Made by a program: the position numbers and the translations under genes. This document shows positions 55,956-64,000 of a stretch of 64,000 nt of DNA, one piece after another. Source of the DNA: Nonomuraea candida (GTDB lineage: Bacteria; Actinomycetota; Actinomycetes; Streptosporangiales; Streptosporangiaceae); assembly GCF_000725485.1 (NCBI RefSeq), contig NZ_JOAG01000019.1:203570-267569 (forward strand). Direction: 5' to 3'. The notes under the pieces were generated by a model. The model was given only the letters and a program-made list of their open reading frames with translations, did no database searches and was not told the origin of the DNA. The first letter of the stretch is position 1, and each line of letters begins with the position of its first letter.

Positions 55956-58631
55956 ATGGTTGTCGCAGCTATGGACATATCGCTGGTGGGACGAGACGTA
56001 GAGATCGGACGCCTGGGCGGGCTGATCGACGCGGCCCGGCAGGGGCAGGGCGGTGCCCTGGTCCTGCGCGGTGAGCCGGGCATCGGGAAGACCTCGCTGC
56101 TGAGTCATGCGGCGGAGACGGCGGGCGACTTCCTGGTCCTGCGGGCCTCCGGTGCGGAGTTCGAGACGGAGCTGCCGTTCGCGGTCCTGCACCAGCTCTG
56201 CGCGCCGGTCCTGGGTGACGTGACGGCGCTGCCCGCCCCGCACCGCAAGGCGCTGGAGATCGCCTTCGGCCTGGACACCGGCACGCCCGATCCTTTCCTG
56301 GTCGGCGTCGCGACCCTGGGCCTGCTGGTCGAGGCGGAGCGCCCGCTGTTGTGCCTGGTCGACGACGCGCAGTGGCTCGACCACGCCTCGGCGAGGGCGC
56401 TGGCCTTCCTGGCCCGCAGGGTCGCCGCGGAGCGGGTCGCCCTGGTGCTCGCCGTCCGCGAGCCGCACCGGGTTCCCGAGTTCGAGGAGCTGCCGAGCCT
56501 GGCGCTCAAGGGCCTCGGGGAGACCGACGCCCGCGCGCTGCTGACCGCCGCGATCCGCGCCCCGCTGGACGAGCGCGTACGCGACCGCATCCTGGCCGAG
56601 GCCCGCGGCAACCCGCTGGCGCTGCTGGAGTTGCCCAGGAGCGCGGGTCTGGCCGGCATGGCCGGCGGCTTCGCCCTGCCCTCCTCGGCGGCGAGCGTGA
56701 TCGAGCAGAGCTTCCGCACCCGGCTGGAGCTGTTGTCGCCGCAGGCCCGGCTGCTGCTCACCGTCGCGGCGGCCGACCCGGTCGGCGACCCCGGGCTGTT
56801 GTGGCGGGCGGCCGAACTGCTGGGCATCGAGCCGTCGGCGGCCACCGAGGCCGCCGCGCTGGTCGAGTTCGGCACCAGGATCCGCTTCAGCCACCCCCTC
56901 GCCCGGTCGGCGGCCTACCGCGCCGCCTCCTCGGCCGATCGGCAGCGGGCGCACGAGGCGCTGGCCGCGGTGACCGACCCCGTCGCGGACCCCGACCGGC
57001 GGGCCTGGCATCTCGCGGAGGCCAGCACGGGGCCCGACGAGATGGTCGCGGCCGAGCTGGAGCGGTCCGCCGCCCGCGCCCAGGCCAGGGGAGGCGTGGC
57101 CGCGGCCGCGGCCTTCCTCGAACGGTCCGCGGCGCTCACCCTCTCCCCCGGCCTCCGGACCGAACGCGTGCTCGCCGCGGTTCAGGCCAAGCTCTCGGTC
57201 GGCGCGTACGACGTGGCGGCCGAGCTCCTCACCAGCGCCGAGACCGCCGCGCTCGACCAGCGGCAACGGGCCAGGGTCGATCTGCTGCGCGGGAAGCTCT
57301 CGTTCGTCCGCCGCCGGGGCGGTGAGGGGCCGACGACCCATCTGCTGAGAGCGGCCGCCCGCCTGGCCGATCTCGACCCCGCCTGGTCGCGGGCCTGCTA
57401 CCTGGACGCGATGGAGACGGGCATGCTGATCGGCGGCCTGGGACCGGTGGCGGAGGCGGCACGCCAGGCGCCGCCCGCTCCGCAGCCGCCCTCCAGCGCC
57501 GACACCCTGCTGGACGGCCTGCTCACGCTGGTCACCGACGGGCACCTGGCCGCGTCCCCCGTCCTGCGGCCGATCGTCGGGAACGTCGGCGACGAGGTGT
57601 GGGCCCGCTGGCCGTCCATGGGCTTCATGCTGGCCGTGGAGCTGTGGGACCACGACGCCCTCCACGGCATCGCCACCCGCGTCGTCGCGGCGGGCCGCGA
57701 GTCAGGCTCGTTCCACCTGCTGCCGGTGGGCCTGGCCATGCTGGCCACGGCCGCCGTCCACGCGGGCGACTTCGGCGCCGCGACGGAAATGATCTCCGAG
57801 GAGGAGGCCATCGCCGCGGCCACCGGCGCCGCGCCGCTGGTCTACCCGCGGATCCACCTGGCCGCCATGCGCGGGCGCCGGGAGGAGGCCACCGAGCTGT
57901 TCGACAACGTGCTCGCGGCGAGCCAGCGGATGAGCCTCAGCGTCCAGTGGGCGACGGCCGTGCTCAACAACGGCCTGGCCGACTACCGGGCCGCGCTGGA
58001 GGCCGCCCGGCAGGCCGTCGCACACGGCGATCTCGGCCTGTCCGGGCTGGCGCTGCCCGAGCTGGTCGAGGCGGCCGTCCGCTGCGGCGAGACCGAGCTG
58101 GCCGCCTCGGCGCTGCGTACGCTGTCCGAGCGCACCCAGGCCGGTCAGCACGCGTGGGGACTGGGGGTCGAGGCCTACTCCCGTGCCCTGGTGACCGAGG
58201 ACGAGGACGCCTACCGCGAAGCCGTCGAACGCCTCGACGGCAGCCGGATGGCGATCCACCGCGCCCGCGCCCACCTGCTGTACGGGGAGTCGCTACGGCG
58301 CCGGGGACGGCGGCGCGAGGCCCGCGAGCGGCTGCGCACGGCGCACGAACTGCTGTCCGACCTCGGCGCGCAGGCATTCGCCGACCGCGCGGCCGGCGAG
58401 CTCCGGGCCACCGGCGAGCACGCCAGGAGCCGTTCGTCGCAGGCGTCGGACCAGCTCACGCTGCAGGAGCTGCACATCGCCCGGCTGGTCGCCGACGGCA
58501 CCACCTCCAAGGAGGTGGCGGCCAAGCTGTTCCTCAGCCCGCGCACGGTCGACGCGCATCTGCGCAACATCTTCCGCAAGCTCGGCCTCACCTCACGCAA
58601 ACAGCTAAGAGACCTCCCCGACATTCGCTAG
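55956..58631 (+). CDS. LuxR-family LAL regulator divergent from carotenoid oxygenase operon
   Basis: 891 aa. AAA domain: LVGRDVEIGRLGGLIDAARQ, Walker A RGEPGIGKTSLLSH, Walker B LLCLVDDAQWLDHA; long TPR-like centre; C-terminal LuxR HTH LTLQELHIARLVADGTTSKE, VAAKLFLSPRTVDAHLRNIF. ATG 55956 (MVVAAMDISLVGRD) or 55971 may start; no Shine-Dalgarno visible, maybe leaderless. Divergent position predicts it controls the MFS-oxygenase-SRPBCC unit. Its end overlaps a convergent gene by 27 bp. Confidence 0.9.
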   Translation: MVVAAMDISLVGRDVEIGRLGGLIDAARQGQGGALVLRGEPGIGKTSLLSHAAETAGDFLVLRASGAEFETELPFAVLHQLCAPVLGDVTALPAPHRKALEIAFGLDTGTPDPFLVGVATLGLLVEAERPLLCLVDDAQWLDHASARALAFLARRVAAERVALVLAVREPHRVPEFEELPSLALKGLGETDARALLTAAIRAPLDERVRDRILAEARGNPLALLELPRSAGLAGMAGGFALPSSAASVIEQSFRTRLELLSPQARLLLTVAAADPVGDPGLLWRAAELLGIEPSAATEAAALVEFGTRIRFSHPLARSAAYRAASSADRQRAHEALAAVTDPVADPDRRAWHLAEASTGPDEMVAAELERSAARAQARGGVAAAAAFLERSAALTLSPGLRTERVLAAVQAKLSVGAYDVAAELLTSAETAALDQRQRARVDLLRGKLSFVRRRGGEGPTTHLLRAAARLADLDPAWSRACYLDAMETGMLIGGLGPVAEAARQAPPAPQPPSSADTLLDGLLTLVTDGHLAASPVLRPIVGNVGDEVWARWPSMGFMLAVELWDHDALHGIATRVVAAGRESGSFHLLPVGLAMLATAAVHAGDFGAATEMISEEEAIAAATGAAPLVYPRIHLAAMRGRREEATELFDNVLAASQRMSLSVQWATAVLNNGLADYRAALEAARQAVAHGDLGLSGLALPELVEAAVRCGETELAASALRTLSERTQAGQHAWGLGVEAYSRALVTEDEDAYREAVERLDGSRMAIHRARAHLLYGESLRRRGRRREARERLRTAHELLSDLGAQAFADRAAGELRATGEHARSRSSQASDQLTLQELHIARLVADGTTSKEVAAKLFLSPRTVDAHLRNIFRKLGLTSRKQLRDLPDIR

Positions 58632-58967
58632 CCGCATGGTGGTCGCTGCCGCCTCCGGCCCCGTGATCGTCTGCACGGGGCCGGGCCAGCTCAGCACGTA
58701 CTTCGCCCGGTAACCCTCGGAGACCCGGTCGACCAGCGCGGGCTCGTCCACCGGCACGAGCCGTACGGGCACGACCGCCCCGCCCAGCTCGATCTCCGTC
58801 GCCGCCTTCGCCAGCACCCTGCGGTACCACCCGCTCCGGTGACCGAAGGCGGAGCGGACATACGCGGCGCCGTCGATCACCACCACCCAGATCGGCCTGG
58901 CCGACCACCTTCCGTCCGCGTGCCGCACGCGCATCACGATCTCCTCTGCCTGCTCGAGATTCTCCAT
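58605..58967 (-). CDS. DUF2255-like protein
   Basis: 120 aa with a flavin-reductase/pyridoxamine-oxidase-like split-barrel look: GRWSARPIWVVVIDGAAYVR, SAFGHRSGWYRRVLAKAATE, VPVRLVPVDEPALVDRVSEG. Members are small cytoplasmic proteins of unknown function. ATG 58967; the 3' end overlaps the LuxR gene (convergent). Confidence 0.75.
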   Translation of the reverse strand: MENLEQAEEIVMRVRHADGRWSARPIWVVVIDGAAYVRSAFGHRSGWYRRVLAKAATEIELGGAVVPVRLVPVDEPALVDRVSEGYRAKYVLSWPGPVQTITGPEAAATTMRLANVGEVS

Positions 58968-59083
58968 GAGCTCACCGTGCCGCCGGGGGGATCGCGACGG
59001 CGTCGGCGATGACTGCCTATGTCCCGGGCGTAGGCAGTCATCACCGACGCGAGGAGACAGGCCCGGCCCTCAGAGTGAGCGTC

Positions 59084-59323
59084 GTGACAACGATCGACGA
59101 AACCCCGTACACGGCCCCCGCCGGGGAGCCCGAGAACTCCATGCCCGAGAACCCCACGCCCGAAGTCGGCGCACCGCAGAAGAAGAAGAGGAGGGCCAAG
59201 CGGCGCCTGGCGAAGGGGCTGGCGTGGTCGGCGCTGCTCTTCACGGCCGCGCTTGTGCTGGCCGAGCCGTGGCTGCTGCTCCCCACGGCCGCCATGCTCG
59301 CTGCGATCGCTCTGTGGGACTGA
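59084..59323 (+). CDS. Small membrane protein preceding multicopper oxidase
   Basis: 79 aa, GTG 59084. Cytoplasmic N terminus with a Lys/Arg cluster (QKKKRRAKRRLAKGL), then two short hydrophobic helices (WSALLFTAALVLAEPWLLLP and AAMLAAIALW). Six bases separate it from the multicopper oxidase, so the two are co-transcribed and it may help its assembly or metal loading. Role inferred from context only. Confidence 0.7.
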   Translation: MTTIDETPYTAPAGEPENSMPENPTPEVGAPQKKKRRAKRRLAKGLAWSALLFTAALVLAEPWLLLPTAAMLAAIALWD

Positions 59324-59329
59324 CGCGCG

Positions 59330-61267
59330 ATGTTCGAGCCTCTCTTCCTCACGGACATGCTGCTGGCCTTCGCGGTCATGACCGCCGCCGCGGCCCTGGG
59401 CCGCAGGGACCGGCGGCCCCGCTGGATCCTGTACGGCACGGCGGCCCTCGTCCTGGCCCGGCTCGTCGTGGCGGGCCTGCTGCTCACCGGCGGGCTGCCG
59501 CTGGCCGACACCCGGCTTCTCCTCCAGGTGCCCCTCGCGGTGGTCCCCCTGGCCCTGGCCTTCTTCCGGCCTGAGGCCCAGCGCCCCGCCGCGGTGGGCG
59601 TGGGACTGTCCGCTCTATGGCTGTTCCTCCCGTACGCCCAGCAGGAGACGCACGTCGCGCTGGCCGTCTCCCTGGCGGCGATGGGGCTGACGTACCTGCT
59701 GAGCCGCCGGCGCGGCCCCTGGGCGACGCTCGGCTTCCTGATCGCGCCCACCGTCGTCCTCGCCCTTGCCTACCAGGGCAACGTGGCCGCGTCGGGCGCG
59801 ATGGCCGGCCACGACCACCACATGGACACGACCACCGGACACCAGCACCACACAGGCACGGCAGCCGGACACCAGCACCACACGGGCACAACGGCCGGAC
59901 ACCAGCCCGGCACGGGCACGGCAGCCGGACACCAACACCACACGAGCACGACAACCGGACACCAGCCCGGCACGGGCACGAGCGTCGCCGACCTGACCGG
60001 CCCCAGGGACAGGACGCCCGATGTGCGGGTCACCCTGACCGCCGCGCACGGCAAGGTCAAGCTGGCCTCGGGCCGCGAGATCGACGCGCTGACCTTCAAC
60101 GGCCAGGCCCCCGGTCCGCAGATCCGGGTGAAGAAGGGCCAGCTGCTCGAGGTCACGCTCCTCAACACCGACGTCGAAGAGGGCGTGACGCTGCACTGGC
60201 ACGGCGTGGACGTGCCCAACGCCGAAGACGGCGTCCCCGGCGTCACCCAGGATGCCGTCATGCCCGGCGGGAGACATGTCTACCGATTCGTGCCCGACCG
60301 GGCCGGCACGTTCTGGTACCACACCCATCGCGTCTCCTCCCTGACGGTCGAGCGCGGCCTGTTCGGCTCGCTGATCGTCGAGGACGGCCAGCGGGGCGTG
60401 GAGAAGACCGTCTTCACCCACCTGTGGCCGGGCGCCGACGACCCGATCGCCGCCTTCGACACCGCCGACCAGCCGGTCAGGCAGGCCGTCGCGGCGGGCG
60501 AGCCGGTGCTGCTCCGCCTGATCAACAGCTCGGAGGAGCCGCACCGCCTGCACATCGACGGCACCCCGTACACCGTGACCGCCATCGACGGGAACCAGGT
60601 CCAGGGGGCGACGCCGCTGCCCCGGGGCACCGACCTGCTGCTGGCCGCGGGCGGGCGCTTCGACGTCGCCTTCACCATGCCGCCCGGCACCGTCAGCCTG
60701 TCCATCGACGTCAACGAGATCCCGAACACCGCCGCCCTGGCCCTCAGCCCCGACGGCACGGCGCCACCCGAGCCCTCGGCGACCGGCCCGCTCTTCGACC
60801 CCCTGACGTACGGAACGACGACGCCCATCGCCGACGAGACCTACGACCGCACCTTCGACCTCACGCTGGACGACGGCTTCGGGTTCGCGCTCGGCTCGTT
60901 CACCTACGTGAGCAGCTCCATCAACGGCCGCCTCTACCCCGCGGTGCCCACGCTCATGGTCACCGAGGGGGACCGGGTCAAGATGCGCATCGTCAACCGG
61001 AGCATCATCGACCACCCGATGCACCTGCACGGCCACCGCGTCCGCGTCCTGTCCCGCAACGGCGTGCCGGCCACCGGCAGCACCTGGTGGACCGACACGC
61101 TCAACGTCGCCCCCGGCGAGATCTTCGAGATCGACTTCACCGCCGACAACCCGGGCGTCTGGATGGACCACTGCCACAACTTCGAACACGGCTCGCAGGG
61201 CATGATCATGCACTTGGCCTACACCGGGGTCGGCACCTCGTACACCGAGGACAGCATCCCCGAATGA
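59330..61267 (+). CDS. Membrane-anchored multicopper oxidase (laccase-like) with His-rich linker
   Basis: 645 aa. Residues 1-150 form six transmembrane helices; 155-220 is a His-rich linker (GHQHHTGTAA type repeats); the rest is a multicopper oxidase. Copper sites: LHWHGVDV, FWYHTHR (type 2/3), HPMHLHGHRV and MDHCHNFEHGSQGM (type 1 with axial Met, plus type 3). It oxidises phenols, metals (Cu+, Mn2+, Fe2+) or other donors outside the membrane. The membrane domain fused to the enzyme is uncommon but known in actinomycetes. ATG 59330. Confidence 0.92.
   Translation: MFEPLFLTDMLLAFAVMTAAAALGRRDRRPRWILYGTAALVLARLVVAGLLLTGGLPLADTRLLLQVPLAVVPLALAFFRPEAQRPAAVGVGLSALWLFLPYAQQETHVALAVSLAAMGLTYLLSRRRGPWATLGFLIAPTVVLALAYQGNVAASGAMAGHDHHMDTTTGHQHHTGTAAGHQHHTGTTAGHQPGTGTAAGHQHHTSTTTGHQPGTGTSVADLTGPRDRTPDVRVTLTAAHGKVKLASGREIDALTFNGQAPGPQIRVKKGQLLEVTLLNTDVEEGVTLHWHGVDVPNAEDGVPGVTQDAVMPGGRHVYRFVPDRAGTFWYHTHRVSSLTVERGLFGSLIVEDGQRGVEKTVFTHLWPGADDPIAAFDTADQPVRQAVAAGEPVLLRLINSSEEPHRLHIDGTPYTVTAIDGNQVQGATPLPRGTDLLLAAGGRFDVAFTMPPGTVSLSIDVNEIPNTAALALSPDGTAPPEPSATGPLFDPLTYGTTTPIADETYDRTFDLTLDDGFGFALGSFTYVSSSINGRLYPAVPTLMVTEGDRVKMRIVNRSIIDHPMHLHGHRVRVLSRNGVPATGSTWWTDTLNVAPGEIFEIDFTADNPGVWMDHCHNFEHGSQGMIMHLAYTGVGTSYTEDSIPE
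59837..59986 (+). repeat. 30-bp in-frame tandem repeat in the His-rich linker
   Basis: Five 30-bp units start at 59837 (GGACACCAGCACCACACAGG...), encoding GHQHHTGTAA, GHQHHTGTTA, GHQPGTGTAA, GHQHHTSTTT and GHQPGTGTSV. The His residues suggest copper binding. Confidence 0.92.
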
Positions 61268-61397
61268 CCGGCACCTCCCCGCCCCAGGCGGGGACGCAGC
61301 CATTCCAGGACACCGACAGCCACCCGTGAGGCCATGCCCCGGCCCCGCGGCGTCAGCTCCGTGCGGCTTCCGCCGAGGTTTCATCCAGAATGGAGCA

Positions 61398-61988
61398 GTG
61401 CGAGGACCATGGGTGCATGCAGGCCGGCTCTGGACGAACGGCGATCCGTTCCTCGTCGTCGACGCCGCACTGCGCGGCGCGTGGCGTGGATTCAGCGACA
61501 GCCGGTACGACGACATCGTGGATCTCGGCCCGGAGACCACCGGCATCCCGGTCGGCGCCGGCCGGGCAGCCCTCGTCGGCACCGACGGAGTCGTCCGCGA
61601 TGACAGCTGGCTGGAGGTCTTCGAGGGAGAGGACGGCGGCATCGCCGTCGTACAGGCGTCCGGCCCGGACTACCCGCGGGTCCTGACCGAGGCCCTCCGC
61701 CACCCGACGACAGACGATGACGACGGTGACCCTCTCGTGGTGCACAGCGGCGAACTCGCCCTGTTCAGCGCCGCCTGCGACGGGACCGGACCACACTCAC
61801 AACCCTTGGTACCGGCCCGCCCAGGACCGCTGCCACCGGTGCACGGCCGACCGCCGCACGGCGGCGATCCGGGCCTGCTGATGACGACGGCGCACACGAT
61901 GTTCGCGTTCAAGGTGCGCTGGTTCACCCAACTGGACGAAGAGAACTGCTTCGCCCGGTGGCTACTGACCCCTGCATCCCCCGAGTAA
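61398..61988 (+). CDS. Hypothetical protein, Imm21-like
   Basis: About 196 aa; start uncertain (GTG 61398 reads VRGPWVHAGRLWTNGDPFLV). The core resembles the immunity protein 21 family: GPWVHAGRLWTNGDPFLVVD and YDDIVDLGPETTGIPVGAGR then AALVGTDGVVRDD. Imm21 members protect against polymorphic toxins, but no toxin gene is in view. The C terminus (FKVRWFTQLDEENCFARWLL) belongs to the fold. Gene is convergent with the frameshifted gene at 62.2 kb. Confidence 0.6.
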   Translation: MRGPWVHAGRLWTNGDPFLVVDAALRGAWRGFSDSRYDDIVDLGPETTGIPVGAGRAALVGTDGVVRDDSWLEVFEGEDGGIAVVQASGPDYPRVLTEALRHPTTDDDDGDPLVVHSGELALFSAACDGTGPHSQPLVPARPGPLPPVHGRPPHGGDPGLLMTTAHTMFAFKVRWFTQLDEENCFARWLLTPASPE

Positions 61989-62185
61989 CCCCAGAGCACC
62001 CAAGTGAACGGGCGAGGGAATCGGCCCCTGCCATCTCCCCTGACCGTTGACGAGCGCGTAACCGACTACGAGGCCAGACGGTCTTCTACCTGCACCACAA
62101 CCACCGGGCTCACGTTCCTTGCCCATATCGCACCGCAACCGCTGAGACAGGCATCGAGAGCTCGCACCTGGCACGGGAAGGGACC

Positions 62186-62699
62186 CTAGACGCAGATCCA
62201 GCAATAGAGGCATCTGATCTTCCTGCTGTGCCCGTTGAGCGAGACCTCGCAGCCCTGTGATGACCTCCCGGAGGTATCCACCCGCCGGTGGCACGTCGGC
62301 GAACTCCTCGATCCGCTCCCAGCGCTCAGCGAGTTCGTCCAACCTGCCGTCCGGGATTCCGGCGAGCGTGTCGCGCACGTCCGCGGGAAGCTCTTCGATC
62401 CCCGGCCCCTCCTTGTAAGGGGAGTCCTCCGGCAGGGCCTCCCACTCCTCCGTCGTCGCCGGAGCATCCTCGGGCGGCGGGTAGACGGTGACCGTCCGTA
62501 CCAGGTCCAAGCTGTACGGAACGTCCCTGACGAGGGCTACGAGCTGCCCGAGTATCACGCCGGGATCGATCCCCTTGGCATCCACCGCATCGAACGCCGG
62601 TACACCCGGCATGGGCTTCTCGACAGCACGGGGACTATCAGGCTCATCGGCGGCGGCCTGCCTGTTCGCCGCCCGGTAGTAGTCGTAGGAAACCCCCAT
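62186..62699 (-). pseudogene. Hypothetical actinobacterial gene with frameshift near the C terminus
   Basis: ATG 62699 opens MGVSYDYYRAANRQAAADEP; the core IDPGVILGQLVALVRDVPYS and PPPEDAPATTEEWEALPEDS is conserved in actinomycetes. The family ends with LYCWICV-like residues, but here the end CLYCWICV followed by TAG (at 62186-62188) is in the next frame. The normal frame continues past into the neighbour until 61962. One inserted or lost base near 62215 is the simplest explanation. Function unknown. Confidence 0.7.
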
Positions 62700-62791
62700 C
62701 GGACCCTCCGGCCTTGATCGCTGGACTTCTGTGCCCGCGACACATTAGGCGATCGTACGTACGTGCGAAAGATGCCTGACACCGCCGTAGC

Positions 62792-62816
62792 AGGCCCCAC
62801 AAGGGAATCGAACCGC
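62792..62816 (-). other. tRNA 3'-end-like fragment
   Basis: On the minus strand GCGGTTCGATTCCCTTGTGG followed by GGCC looks like the T loop and acceptor end of a tRNA, but no tRNA body precedes it. It may be the remnant of an attachment site left by an integrated element, next to the IS end and broken genes. T stem pairing is incomplete, so this is tentative. Confidence 0.35.
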
Positions 62817-62856
62817 ATCTGCAGCTCGAAGGACGATCATCCCCGTGCGTAGCACG

Positions 62857-63339
62857 TCACGGGAGCTGCGGCCAGAGGTTCAGCCACCGATCGATCCGCG
62901 CTCTCACCGGTCCCTCCGCCAGCTGATCCGCGGTCAATTTCATGGGCGCGAGGAGGTTCTTGCAGATACGCAATGCCAAGATCTCATCGCGAGGACGCGT
63001 TCGCCAGCCCACCGCCCAGTCGACCGCCTGCTCCAGGTCCAACGGCAGAACCGCGAGGACGTCCGAGGCCAGTCGATCCGGATCCCACAGCGGGTCATCG
63101 CCGGGGCCGAGATCGGCGATCAACAGCGCTCGAAGGTTGAAACGGCTCACGTTCGCCTTCCGCGTGAGGTAGCCGGCCCGCTCCGCGCCGTCGAGGGCCG
63201 CGAAGGCGACCCTGGCCCAGATCCGCCGCGCCTCCCCCTTGCCAGGATCCTGCGCGTAGAGCAGATTGCGCTGCCATGCCGCCAGCCACGAATTGATGTA
63301 ATCGGTGCCGAACTCGACACCTTCCATACTGCTCATCAT
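62857..63339 (-). CDS. Conserved hypothetical protein
   Basis: About 160 aa (ATG 63339 or 63336, MSSMEGVEFGTDYINSWLAA). Mostly helical: WQRNLLYAQDPGKGEARRIW, LPLDLEQAVDWAVGWRTRPR and a terminal WLNLWPQLP. No motif recognised. It starts seven bases after the stop of the next small gene upstream, so the two form an operon. Confidence 0.65.
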   Translation of the reverse strand: MMSSMEGVEFGTDYINSWLAAWQRNLLYAQDPGKGEARRIWARVAFAALDGAERAGYLTRKANVSRFNLRALLIADLGPGDDPLWDPDRLASDVLAVLPLDLEQAVDWAVGWRTRPRDEILALRICKNLLAPMKLTADQLAEGPVRARIDRWLNLWPQLP

Positions 63340-63346
63340 CTTGCAG

Positions 63347-63535
63347 CTACCGCTTCTCGGCCCTGTAGCGCTTGAGGAGCGCTGTGATTCTGTGGTGGTC
63401 ACGTGCGCCGTTCAGTTCGCCGAGCAGGCCATCAGGACACAACTCGTAGAGGTCACCCGACCAGCGGCGCGCCTTGTCGTCCCAGATCCGGTAGCGGCCG
63501 GGGACGCCTCTGGCGACGTAGCGTCTCCTGCTCAT
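63347..63535 (-). CDS. Small conserved hypothetical protein
   Basis: 62 aa, MSRRRYVARGVPGRYRIWDD then KARRWSGDLYELCPDGLLGE. A single compact domain of about 60 residues found in actinomycetes, unknown role. Operon with the gene at 62857-63339. The 365 bp between it and the IS end hold no gene. Confidence 0.65.
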   Translation of the reverse strand: MSRRRYVARGVPGRYRIWDDKARRWSGDLYELCPDGLLGELNGARDHHRITALLKRYRAEKR

Positions 63536-63901
63536 GGTTCGCCACCGTGCCACCCGCCGGTTCGGACGGCAAGTGCGGCGATCACCACGTGGCGCGGTGG
63601 GCCGGAGCCGAGGTACGAAGCCCTGGACCTTCGATCGCCCCTGCCACGTTCGCTGGCCGACCATGCCGTGGCTGATCGTAAGGGCTGCGTCTGTACGGCG
63701 GCGTGGCAACTCTGGTCGGGCCCCCGGTCCGTGCGGTGGTGCGGGCGTGCGGCCCGGTGTCCCGCCGCCTTGACCCTCACAAGCGCTATTCGGCACCGGC
63801 TGCCCCGGGGCTTTTCGGCGGTACAGGGCGACGTCACCCCGCGCATGCTCCAGATCATGAGCTGCGACCTGGTATAACACTGCCGGCTCCATCCCGCGTA
63901 T

Positions 63902-64000
63902 GGGGGCTCACCCCGGAGTGTGGACACCGGGCGTTATGCGGCGAGCAGTACCTTATCGGTGGTCTGCTGCTCGTAGTCGATGGGGCTGAGGTAGCCGAGT
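63902..64000 (-). mobile_element. End of an IS3-family insertion sequence with transposase C terminus
   Basis: The last 67 bp (63934-64000, minus strand) translate to LGYLSPIDYEQQTTDKVLLA and a final Ala then stop, the standard end of an IS3-family OrfB (integrase core). The following GGTGTCCACACTCCGGGGTG is the terminal inverted-repeat region. Only the end is in the window; the rest lies to the right. Confidence 0.75.

Noticed and set aside
61264..61329. 21-aa ORF overlapping the multicopper oxidase stop (ATGA)
   Set aside because: A single short overlap with Pro/Gln-rich translation and no duplication or following gene; may be chance.

Overview
The window is high-GC (roughly 72%) actinomycete chromosomal DNA with GC-saturated third codon positions, many GTG/TTG starts and many 1-8 bp gene overlaps. 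The order tRNA-Thr, tRNA-Met, rpmG, two MaoC hot-dog hydratases, murB, together with several LuxR-family regulators, fits a Streptosporangiales-type organism (Nonomuraea or relatives). That placement is an inference from gene content. There is no rRNA, CRISPR array, prophage or complete mobile element.

Layout. 1-3.6 kb: the start of a secreted alpha/beta hydrolase, lipB, a two-gene ATPase plus RloB pair that looks like a defence module, and a PspC protein. 3.6-10.8 kb: HAD and AraC genes divergent from an NAD(P)-binding protein, uppP, a two-component system with two tiny overlapping ORFs between kinase and regulator, and membrane proteins. 10.9-12.9 kb: a second ATPase-effector pair (DUF3696-like ATPase plus PIN nuclease). 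13-18.5 kb: an MFS exporter with a divergent ArsR regulator and a palindromic operator, the helicase HrpB and a GNAT-like protein. 18.5-26.1 kb: a threonine-synthase-like enzyme, an amidase, a leucine-rich-repeat protein, and an operon of deoC and two aldehyde dehydrogenases, one lacking its catalytic half. 26.3-31 kb: a 48-aa protein, a large LuxR regulator, a methyltransferase and a GDT1-family Mn/Ca transporter under a yybP-ykoY-type Mn riboswitch. 31-35.4 kb: murB, a glycosyltransferase-like protein, the two MaoC genes, rpmG and two tRNAs. 35.4-41.3 kb: cell-wall hydrolases, a DrrAB-type ABC exporter, Nudix and flavin reductase genes. 41.3-49.5 kb: a ribbon-helix-helix protein, DinB, MerR with a perfect operator, acyltransferase, methyltransferase, and small or broken genes. 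49.6-52.6 kb: a membrane Ser/Thr kinase, a STAS protein and an RsbW-like ATPase. 52.7-58.6 kb: an MFS / carotenoid oxygenase / SRPBCC operon divergent from a large LuxR regulator. 59-61.3 kb: a membrane-anchored multicopper oxidase with its small partner. 61.4-64 kb: small hypothetical and frameshifted genes, a tRNA-like fragment and the end of an IS3-family element.

Two patterns stand out. First, there are two separate ATPase plus effector pairs within 12 kb. Second, tandem repeats (minisatellites) are common. Five lie exactly at the 3' ends of genes, where the repeat unit is, or closely resembles, the end of the gene around its stop codon. Others encode in-frame low-complexity linkers in a kinase, an oxidase, an MFS protein, a Nudix protein and membrane proteins.
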